Source: Halorhabdus utahensis DSM 12940 (GTDB lineage: Archaea; Halobacteriota; Halobacteria; Halobacteriales; Haloarculaceae). Taken from it: a DNA stretch of 64,000 nucleotides. The position numbers and the translations under genes were made by a program. This document shows positions 57,984 through 64,000 of this stretch, piece by piece (within the stretch, counting starts at the first letter, position 1; every line of letters begins with the position of its first letter). The notes beneath the pieces are model-generated. The model was not told the DNA's origin, did no database searches, and saw only the letters and a list, made by a program, of their open reading frames with translations. The DNA lies in the NCBI RefSeq assembly GCF_000023945.1, contig NC_013158.1:1116001-1180000 (forward strand), given 5' to 3'.

Positions 57984-59063
57984 ATGAAGGTCGTCCTGAT
58001 TGGTCTCGGCCAAGCCGGGGGAAAACTCACCCAGGCACTGGCTTCGTACGATTACGAGATGGGATTCGACGCGATCCGGGACGCACTCGCGGTCAACACC
58101 GCCGAGGCGGACCTCCAGCCGCTCGATATCGACACGATGTTGATCGGCCAGGATCGGGTCAAGGGCCACGGGGTCGGCGGCGACAACGAACTCGGCGCGG
58201 AGATCATGCAGAGTGCAGCCACCGAGGTACTCGACGGGCTCGACGGCCGGATCACCTCCCAGGCCGAGGGTATCTTCGTCGTCGCCGGACTGGGCGGCGG
58301 GACCGGCAGCGGCGGCGCGCCCGTCCTGGCGAAGGAACTCAAGCGGATCTACGACGTCCCGGTGTACGTCCTCGGCATCCTCCCCGGTCGCAGCGAGGGG
58401 TCGATCTATCAGGCCAACGCCGGCCGATCGCTCAAGACGGTCGCCCGCGAGGCCGACGCGACGCTGCTGATCGACAACGACGCCTGGCAGAGCGCCGACG
58501 AAAGCGTCGAGGAGGGCTTCGAGACGATCAACCAGCAGATCGCCCAGCGGGTCGGGCTGTTGCTGGCGTCCGGGGAAGTGATCGACGGGGTTGGCGAGAG
58601 CGTCGTCGACTCCAGCGAAGTCATCAACACGCTCCGCCCGGGCGGGATTGCCGCCCTCGGCTACGCCAGCGCCAAAGCCAGCGAGGACAGCGCCGAGAAT
58701 ATCAATACGATCACGAGTCTGGCCCGCAACGCCCTCCTGACCGGGACCAGCCTCCCCAACGCCGTCAAAGCCGAAACGGCGCTGCTCGTTATTGCGGGCC
58801 AGCCGGAACGCATCTCCCGGAAGGGCGTCGAACGCGCCCGGAGCTGGCTCGAAGACGAGACCGGCAGCCTCGAAGTCCGTGGCGGTGACTTCCCGCTCGA
58901 GAGCGATCGACTCGCCGCGCTGGTGTTGCTCGGCGGCGTCGAGCGTTCGAACCGACTCCAGGCGTTTCTCGACCGGGCCGCCGAAGCCTACGAGCAAGCC
59001 ACCGAACAGCAGGCCGAGCCGGCGGCGACGTTCCAGAACGACGAACTCGAAGACCTCTTCTGA
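57984..59063 (+). CDS. cetZ: CetZ tubulin-like protein
   Basis: A 359-residue FtsZ/tubulin-superfamily GTPase. LIGLGQAGGKLTQAL starts the nucleotide fold, residues 104-110 are the tubulin signature GGGTGSG, and NTLRPGGIAALGYASA lies in the GTP/T7-side region. The N-terminal GQAGGK and the moderate length fit CetZ rather than FtsZ. CetZ proteins control cell shape and motility in Haloferax. The end, NDELEDLF, is a short acidic tail that could recruit partners. Which CetZ subtype this is cannot be told from one window. Confidence 0.88.
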   Translation: MKVVLIGLGQAGGKLTQALASYDYEMGFDAIRDALAVNTAEADLQPLDIDTMLIGQDRVKGHGVGGDNELGAEIMQSAATEVLDGLDGRITSQAEGIFVVAGLGGGTGSGGAPVLAKELKRIYDVPVYVLGILPGRSEGSIYQANAGRSLKTVAREADATLLIDNDAWQSADESVEEGFETINQQIAQRVGLLLASGEVIDGVGESVVDSSEVINTLRPGGIAALGYASAKASEDSAENINTITSLARNALLTGTSLPNAVKAETALLVIAGQPERISRKGVERARSWLEDETGSLEVRGGDFPLESDRLAALVLLGGVERSNRLQAFLDRAAEAYEQATEQQAEPAATFQNDELEDLF

Positions 59064-59089
59064 AACAGGGGGCGCGTCGCTCTGACTTA

Positions 59090-59755
59090 CTACGACTCCT
59101 CGGTGGGTTCAGGGTCGTCAGTGTCGTCACTCTCGGCGTCCGTCTCACTCTCGTCGATGTCGATGTCCGCGATGGCATCGGCGATCTCGTCGTCGTCGGC
59201 TCCGTCCTCGGGTTCGCTGGCCGGCGCGTCGGTCGCCTCGTCTCCCCCATCGGGCGGTTCGAGGTCGTCCGAATAGGCGAACTCCGAGACGGAATCATCG
59301 GTCGTTGCCTCGTCGTCCGCTTGGTCACCGAACGCGAATCCACCCTCGTCCCCAGCGGCATCCTCGGGGACGTCGGCATCGGCGTTGGCGTCTGGTTCCC
59401 GGGCCGTCGGCGCAGTCCCGGTCGCGTCCGTCTCCCGCTCGGTGCCCGCCACATCAGTCCCGGTGTCGTCCCACGTGTCAGCCTCCCGAGATGCGTCGAT
59501 CCAGTCCGAGGGCTCGGAACTCGGCGTCGACGGCGGTGATTGTTCGAGATTCCCCTCCTGTAGCGCCAGGGTGAGTGACTCGATGCGACCCTCCAGCTGT
59601 TCGAGACGCGCCTCGATACGCTCGCCGGGCGGCTGCAGGACTGACTGGCGGTGTTCGAGCAGCCAGCGGACGTACGCCTCGGTCGTCTCGAACCCGCGCC
59701 GCTCGGCCTCGGCCGACAGCGACTCGGCCACCGTCGGATCCAGATCCAGGTCCAT
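59090..59755 (-). CDS. Acidic protein with N-terminal helix-turn and coiled coil
   Basis: A 221-residue protein. The first 35 residues (DLDLDPTVAESLSAEAERRGFETTEAYVRWLLEHR split) resemble a ribbon-helix-helix DNA-binding unit. Residues about 44-66 form a coiled-coil stretch (RIEARLEQLEGRIESLTLAL). The last 150 residues are disordered, rich in Asp, Glu, Ser, Thr and Ala. It converges on cetZ with 26 bp between stops. Partnership with CetZ or DNA binding is speculation. Confidence 0.6.
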   Translation of the reverse strand: MDLDLDPTVAESLSAEAERRGFETTEAYVRWLLEHRQSVLQPPGERIEARLEQLEGRIESLTLALQEGNLEQSPPSTPSSEPSDWIDASREADTWDDTGTDVAGTERETDATGTAPTAREPDANADADVPEDAAGDEGGFAFGDQADDEATTDDSVSEFAYSDDLEPPDGGDEATDAPASEPEDGADDDEIADAIADIDIDESETDAESDDTDDPEPTEES

Positions 59756-59803
59756 CCAGCCGTGCGTACGCGGTGTCGGCGCAAAAAGGTGCGGGGCGAC
59801 CGC

Positions 59804-61147
59804 CTAGACCAGACTCGACCCGTCGAATTCGGTCCGGTCGTAGTCGACGTCCATCAGCGAGAGGATCGTCGGCGCGATATCGTACAGGTCCGCGCCGGAG
59901 ATCCTGGCGTCGTCGTCCTCGACGAACAGACAGGCGTTGTCGAAACTGTGCATGCCGTTTCGCGGCCCGGTCCCGAAGACCGCCTCGCTCCCCTTGAATC
60001 CGGCCTTCAGATCGAAGCCGTGGTTCGGGATCACGACCAGGTCGGGCGCGATGTCGTCGTGGTCGCCGCGAAAGGCGTCCTCCTTGGTGACGACGCGGTC
60101 GGCCACCGGCCGGCCATCGGGGCCTTCGAGGCCCTCTAGCTTCTCCCTGAGGTCGGCCCGAACCGCCTCGTAATCGTCCTCGGGGACCCCACCGTTGGCT
60201 TCCCGTTCCTCCAGGTTGATGTAGAACCGACCGGGGATCAGTGAGTAGGCTTTCGTCGACGCATCGAGGTCGCCGAGTTCCTCGGGGTCGTCCGTATCGA
60301 AGGCGAGCCAGCCTTCCTCCTGGAGCCACTCGTTCAGATGGACCTCATAATCGAGGCTGGTAAAGCCGTGATCGCTGGCAACCATCATCGTCACGTCGTC
60401 ATCCAGCAGCGCCCCAAGTTCACCCAGATACTCGTCGACCGTGCGGTAGAACTCGATGAATTCCTCCTTGTACTCGCCGTCTTCCTCGTAGTGTTTGAAC
60501 AGGAAGTGATTGACCCGATCGGTCGTCATGAAGACGCCGAAAAACAGATCCCAGTCGTCTTGCGTGATGTAGTGTTTGAACGCCTCGAAGCGTTTTTCGA
60601 GGGTTTCGTATGCATCGTCGAGGAAGTCAGTCTTGTCCTCGTCGTGCCCGAGTTTGGCATTGACGTCTATGCGGTACTCCAGTCCCTCCAACGTCTCCCG
60701 AAGTTCGTCCGGGTAGGCGGCCTCCTCGACGCCAGGTGAGAGAAAACCCGAGACCATCCGCTGGACGTCACGCTGTGGTGGGAACGTGACAGGGACGTTC
60801 ATCACGGTGGCGTCCCGGCCGGCCGACTGGACGCGGTCCCACAGCCGCGTGGCCTGGACGTCACGCCCCATCGGGACGTACGTCTCCGCGGAGCCGATCT
60901 CCCGATCCTGGAAGCCGTAGACGCCGGTCTCGCCGGGATTGACGCCGGTCGTCAGCGACGGCCAGCAGGCACTCGACTCCGGCGGGACGATGCTGTCGAT
61001 GGCTCCACCCGCGCCCTCGGCAGCCAGGGCGTTCAGGTGTTCGAACTCCTCGTCGTGTTCGGCGATCAGGCTGTACGGGACGCCGTCGATACCGAAGAAG
61101 GCGACGCGGGGATCGTCGTCGCCGCGTATCCGATCGAATAGACCCAT
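59804..61147 (-). CDS. Alkaline-phosphatase-superfamily phosphodiesterase/phosphatase
   Basis: A 447-residue protein of the AP superfamily. The first metal Asp is in FFGIDGVPYSLI. The nucleophile region PPESSACWPSLTTGVNPGETGVYGF has a Thr or Ser. Further metal ligands are in TTDRVNHFLFKHYEE, ASDHGF and HSFDNA. It resembles archaeal nucleotide pyrophosphatase/phosphoglycerate mutase-like enzymes. The substrate is uncertain and may be a sugar nucleotide, phosphodiester or phosphonate. There is no signal peptide. The TAG stop is part of a rare CTAG. A second CTAG lies within the gene at 60136. Confidence 0.78.
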   Translation of the reverse strand: MGLFDRIRGDDDPRVAFFGIDGVPYSLIAEHDEEFEHLNALAAEGAGGAIDSIVPPESSACWPSLTTGVNPGETGVYGFQDREIGSAETYVPMGRDVQATRLWDRVQSAGRDATVMNVPVTFPPQRDVQRMVSGFLSPGVEEAAYPDELRETLEGLEYRIDVNAKLGHDEDKTDFLDDAYETLEKRFEAFKHYITQDDWDLFFGVFMTTDRVNHFLFKHYEEDGEYKEEFIEFYRTVDEYLGELGALLDDDVTMMVASDHGFTSLDYEVHLNEWLQEEGWLAFDTDDPEELGDLDASTKAYSLIPGRFYINLEEREANGGVPEDDYEAVRADLREKLEGLEGPDGRPVADRVVTKEDAFRGDHDDIAPDLVVIPNHGFDLKAGFKGSEAVFGTGPRNGMHSFDNACLFVEDDDARISGADLYDIAPTILSLMDVDYDRTEFDGSSLV

Positions 61148-61234
61148 ATATCGCGATACTGTGGACTGACACAAGAAGGTTCTTCTCGCGGCCGAGGCCG
61201 ACGGGTAACCGCGACACCGGCAACGTTTGCGATC

Positions 61235-61351
61235 TCAGCCGTCCCGGTCAGCGGAGTTTTCCACTGACTCAGGTGCTGGATCGGCCGGTTTGAAGTTCTC
61301 GGGGACGACCGTGTAGTGGGCGATCCCGATCGCCGGGCGTTCGGTAGCCAT
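61235..61351 (-). CDS. Small acidic protein, 38 residues
   Basis: From ATG at 61351 the minus strand encodes ATERPAIGIAHYTVVPENFKP and an acidic end PAPESVENSADRDG, TGA. TATA-like GTAATTATTTGG (about 61381-61392) lies some 30-35 nt upstream. The segment GIAHYTVVPENF looks structured and the composition is haloarchaeal. No family is known to me. It occupies most of the otherwise empty stretch 61148-61462. Confidence 0.5.
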   Translation of the reverse strand: MATERPAIGIAHYTVVPENFKPADPAPESVENSADRDG

Positions 61352-61462
61352 CACAGTCAAATCAAGGGTCGGCGCACCCAAATAATTACCCATAATTATA
61401 CCGCATGGCCACAGCGGCGGGGTATAACCCGCAGGAATCGGGCGGGCCGTCCGAGCGGGGCG

Positions 61463-61999
61463 TTACTCGGCGATCTTCTCCTCGTAGAGCTCGCGGGAGT
61501 GCTCGATGGCGTCCCGGGCGGCGGCCGCGTCCTCCCAGCCCAGCGTCTCGACTTCCTTGCCCTCCTCGAGGTTCTTGTAGGTCTCGAAGAACTCGTCGAT
61601 CTCGTCCAGTTGCTGGGAGGGGATGTCCTCGAGGTCCTCGATGTGGTCGTAGCGGGGGTCCTCGGTCGGGACGGCGATGACCTTGTCGTCCTGTTCGCCG
61701 TCGTCGTCCATCTTCATGAGCGCGACCGGCCGCGCCTCGATGACACAGCCCGGGAACGTCTGGTCCTCGACGAGTACGAGGACGTCCAGGGGATCGTCGT
61801 CGTCGTAATGAGACTGCGGGATGAACCCGTAGTCACTGGGATAGTGGACGTTGCTGTGCAGGACGCGATCGAGGACGACACCGGGCAAGTCCTTGTCGTA
61901 CTCGTACTTGTTACGCTCGCCTTTCAGGCACTCTACGACCGCGTAGATCTCCTCGGGCGGGTTCGGGCCCGCTTCGAGGGCTTCGAAGAGGTTTACCAT
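61463..61999 (-). CDS. ppa: Inorganic pyrophosphatase, family I
   Basis: A 178-residue soluble PPase. The motifs are VVECLKGERNKYEYDKD (substrate Lys/Arg), SDYGFIPQSHYDDDDPLDVLVL with the metal-binding Asp cluster, and VIAVPTEDPRYDHIEDLEDIP. The active site fits a Mg-dependent hexameric enzyme, and the surplus surface acids fit high salt. ATG 61999 is preferred over 62026; a TATA-like CTTTTTGG at about 62024-62032 lies around 28 nt upstream, consistent with a leaderless transcript. Confidence 0.93.
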   Translation of the reverse strand: MVNLFEALEAGPNPPEEIYAVVECLKGERNKYEYDKDLPGVVLDRVLHSNVHYPSDYGFIPQSHYDDDDPLDVLVLVEDQTFPGCVIEARPVALMKMDDDGEQDDKVIAVPTEDPRYDHIEDLEDIPSQQLDEIDEFFETYKNLEEGKEVETLGWEDAAAARDAIEHSRELYEEKIAE

Positions 62000-62213
62000 C
62001 ACCTGAACTCTGGCGGGGGCCACCAAAAAGACCTTTCGAGTCGGGAGTGAAACCTCGAAGTTACCCCAGATATCAATTATGATAACTTGAGGGGTGTGCC
62101 GGGCGTCCGTCGGTACCGTCTGACACTGCTCGAAACAGTATTTTCAGGTGACCGGATACAGAAAGCAGGTCGGAAAGCGACGGTAAGGGCAGCAGCGCCG
62201 ATATTAGAAGATG

Positions 62214-62227
62214 ACGAAATATTTCGT
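62214..62227. promoter_or_regulatory. 14-bp perfect palindrome upstream of the PadR gene
   Basis: ACGAAAT followed at once by ATTTCGT lies about 56-70 nt before the PadR-like ATG and about 25 nt upstream of its TATA box (GTTAAATG, 62253-62260). The 283-bp gap 62000-62282 holds only this and the two promoters as far as I can see. Confidence 0.45.
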
Positions 62228-62282
62228 GAGTCTCCGACCACAGGTAACAAAGGTTAAATGTCCGGATGACATTCCTTTAGGT

Positions 62283-62642
62283 ATGTCAGAGGCACAAACC
62301 GAAGTAGTGACTCCAAGCATCGCGCGAGAACTCAGTGCGTTCCAGCAGAATATCCTCGTTATTCTGGCTGAGGAAGCGCGATACGGACTCGCCGTCAAGC
62401 GCGAACTCGAGACGTACTACGACTCCGACGTCAACCACGGTCGACTGTACCCCAACCTCGACGACCTCGTCGAGATGGAACTCGTCGAGAAGAGCGAACT
62501 CGACAAGCGGACCAACGAGTACAGCCTCACCGAGAACGGCTACGACGTCCTCCTCGAACAGCTGGCCTGGGAGTTCGGCAAGATCACGACCGAGGAAGGT
62601 CGCGTCGACGACATCCGCGAGCTGCTCGAAGACGCAGCCTGA
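62283..62642 (+). CDS. PadR-family transcriptional regulator
   Basis: A 119-residue winged-helix protein: LSAFQQNILVILAEEARYGLAVKRELETYYDSDVNHGRLYPNLDDLVEMELVEKSELDKRTNEYSLTENG is the PadR pattern (core helix-turn-helix followed by the wing), read here in parts. A C-terminal helix (VDDIRELLED) would dimerise. Targets are unknown; haloarchaea carry many single-gene PadR-like regulators. TATA GTTAAATG lies 26 nt upstream, making 62283 the start rather than 62211. A palindrome further upstream may be its own operator. Confidence 0.8.
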   Translation: MSEAQTEVVTPSIARELSAFQQNILVILAEEARYGLAVKRELETYYDSDVNHGRLYPNLDDLVEMELVEKSELDKRTNEYSLTENGYDVLLEQLAWEFGKITTEEGRVDDIRELLEDAA

Positions 62643-62705
62643 GACAGTCCCGGACGACGCAGACGTATCCCAGTTCGTCGGCGCACTTCGCGTCGGCGTT
62701 TTTTA

Positions 62706-63317
62706 TCACACGTCCGAGCCGTCGGCTTCGCGTTCGATCGGCGGGCCCTCGCCGTCGACCACTTCGAAAACGTGTTCGAGTGACTCCGAGAGGACGGCTC
62801 GCTGCTCGTCGTCGGGGAAGGCGTTGCGCGGGAAGTATTCCGCGCGAAACTCGGCGACGTGATCGGCGGTCGCGTCGGCGATCCGCAATGCGTGATGGTT
62901 GCTCATGAAATCGGCGAACGCCGCCGCGTTCGCGGCGTGTACCGGGCCGTAGCGTTCCTCGACCATGTCGACGATCCGGCGGTTGTCGGCGTCAATCGTC
63001 TCCCAGTCCGCGTCAGTCTCGGGGTCGAGCGGGCGTTCAACCGCGCGCGAACGGTCGTCGATCCGGTCGAAGACGACCTCGCCGTCGTCGAGCCATCCCG
63101 TCGGATAACACACCAGCACGTCGCCGTCGCGTTCCGAGCGGATGCGCGCCTCGAAGCCGTGCTCGGCAAGTAGTTCGTCACGGCGGTCCCGAAGCCCCGC
63201 GGTGCGTTCCTCGTCGGCGCGACGCGCGTGGCGGGTGAGTCGCTCGACTGTCTCGATCACGTCGGTCGGGAGCCCGTCAGCCGTCGTACCGCTGCCCGTC
63301 GAATCCTTCTCAGCCAT
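62706..63317 (-). CDS. rnhA-operon protein (DUF7108-like)
   Basis: A 203-residue haloarchaeal protein: VIETVERLTRHARRADEERTAGLRDRRDELL at the start, RIRSERDGDVLVCYPTGWLDD, then DNRRIVDMVEERYGPVHAANAAAFADFMSNHHALRI and a helical end. The conserved part looks globular with no catalytic motif I know. It starts 14 bases after the rnhA stop on the same strand, an arrangement seen in other haloarchaea, so the two genes are an operon. Confidence 0.7.
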   Translation of the reverse strand: MAEKDSTGSGTTADGLPTDVIETVERLTRHARRADEERTAGLRDRRDELLAEHGFEARIRSERDGDVLVCYPTGWLDDGEVVFDRIDDRSRAVERPLDPETDADWETIDADNRRIVDMVEERYGPVHAANAAAFADFMSNHHALRIADATADHVAEFRAEYFPRNAFPDDEQRAVLSESLEHVFEVVDGEGPPIEREADGSDV

Positions 63318-63331
63318 TCCCGAACGCCTCC

Positions 63332-63928
63332 TTACCCATCCTCGAACGCCTCGTTGGCGAGAGCATCGGCGCGCTCGTTGATCTCCCGGGGGACGTGTTC
63401 GATCGACCAGTCGTCGAATTCGCGAAACAGCTCCCGCACCCGGACGCGGCGCTCGCGGAGGTCGGGATCGTTCGTGTCCCACTCACCGCGAACCTGGCGG
63501 ACGGCCAGTTCGGAGTCGCTGCGGACTTCGACGGAATCGAAGCCGTAGTCGGCGGCGATCTCAAGGGCGTGGATCAGCGCCTCGTACTCCGCGCGGTTGT
63601 TGGTCGTCGAGCCGATGCGTTTGCCCCCCTCGGTGACGATGCCGCCGTCGCCGGTGAGGATCACCCAGCCGATGGCCGCCGGGCCGGGGTTGCCACGCGA
63701 GGCCCCGTCGACGTAGACGTGCGCGCGACCACCCTCGTCGGTCAGGACCCCGGTCAGTTTGCCCGGATCGCTGCCCTGCACGACGACTTTTCCCTCGTAG
63801 GCGACGGCCGTCGCTCCGCCCGATTCGGCCCGCCAGCGCTCGTGATCGGTGTTGCCCGACTCGACGGTGATGCCCGCGGCTTCCAGCCGTTCGCGGGCGG
63901 CCGCCGGGTCGCACTCGATAACCGGCAT
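63332..63928 (-). CDS. rnhA: Ribonuclease HI
   Basis: A 198-residue protein: a short N-terminal domain of about 65 residues (a VEYDP-like start and VVVQGSDPGKLTGVL), then the RNase H fold with VYVDGASRGNPGPAAIGWVI (first catalytic Asp), NRAEYEALIHAL (Glu), VRSDSELAVRQVRGEW (second Asp) and HVPREINERADALANEA (His and final Asp). All DEDD residues are present. It removes RNA from RNA-DNA hybrids. The remaining 72 bases to the window end show no feature. Confidence 0.92.
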   Translation of the reverse strand: MPVIECDPAAARERLEAAGITVESGNTDHERWRAESGGATAVAYEGKVVVQGSDPGKLTGVLTDEGGRAHVYVDGASRGNPGPAAIGWVILTGDGGIVTEGGKRIGSTTNNRAEYEALIHALEIAADYGFDSVEVRSDSELAVRQVRGEWDTNDPDLRERRVRVRELFREFDDWSIEHVPREINERADALANEAFEDG

Positions 63929-64000
63929 TGGCAGGGGCTATCCGGGGGAGGGGTTAGGGCTTTCCGGTCGGTGACAGTCGGTCGACCGGGTCGCGACGGA

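Noticed and set aside
61405-61680. 91-codon plus-strand frame near ppa
   Set aside because: Mostly antisense to ppa and very Arg-rich; unlikely to be translated.
1-64000. tRNA, rRNA, insertion sequence or provirus
   Set aside because: No cloverleaf-like gap, transposase, integrase or att-like repeat was recognised by reading; gaps between genes are short. A tRNAscan-SE and ISfinder run would settle it.

Overview
The window is chromosomal DNA of a haloarchaeon. GC content is high, the encoded proteins are strongly acidic (Asp/Glu-rich), and many genes have an archaeal TATA box about 26-32 nt before the start codon with no room for a leader. The gene set is archaeal: PAN proteasome ATPase, TFB, CetZ, methenyl-H4MPT cyclohydrolase, AglD and 3-dehydroquinate synthase II. 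An L-arabinose isomerase/kinase/4-epimerase route beside several arabinose-releasing glycosidases, plus a GH3 enzyme, points to a sugar-degrading genus such as Halorhabdus. That genus assignment is inference. I found no rRNA, tRNA, CRISPR array, insertion sequence or provirus.

Layout. 1-4228: the 3' end of a UDP-glucose dehydrogenase (AglM-like), a DUF433/DUF5615 toxin-antitoxin pair, a thiamine-binding-like protein, mch, a methyltransferase, a HAD hydrolase and a small membrane protein. 4352-13636: an arabinose island, with araD-araB (+), then GH127, GH51 and GH97 glycosidases (-), then araA (+). 13662-22720: housekeeping genes, namely a GTPBP1-like GTPase, phosphoglycolate phosphatase, a DUF389 membrane protein, a SIMPL protein, a NOG1-type GTPase, PAN, PepF and a 48-residue conserved-looking protein. 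22882-28395: GH3 glycosidase, a three-gene ABC exporter divergent from a GbsR/MarR regulator, and a CopG-like protein.

28489-41771 is an aromatic amino-acid region: trpCBA, aroA' (ADTH synthase), aroB' (DHQ synthase II) and aroD. It is interrupted by a five-gene MoxR/DUF58 operon, a lipoprotein and an unusual TFB-like protein with four cyclin-like segments and no zinc ribbon. 41947-47883 holds a winged-helix/PemK-like pair overlapping the 3' end of a CTAG-type DNA methyltransferase (Zim-like), a free-standing chemoreceptor signalling domain, TFB and AglD. The order aroA', aroB', zim, aglD matches what I recall of Haloferax volcanii, so this part looks ancestral.

48079-63928 holds single genes and short operons: MFS transporter, radical SAM/HhH protein, Hsp20-like protein with a long acidic tail, CoA-type NUDIX hydrolase, GpgS-like glycosyltransferase, small zinc finger, DHH phosphoesterase, epimerase/DUF5791 pair, CetZ, alkaline-phosphatase-superfamily enzyme, pyrophosphatase, PadR regulator and RNase HI.

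The most interesting items are the arabinose island with an 18-bp perfect palindrome between its divergent GH97 and araA promoters, the double TFB-core protein, three 28-bp tandem repeats directly before aroB', and the near absence of CTAG sites together with a CTAG-type methyltransferase gene.
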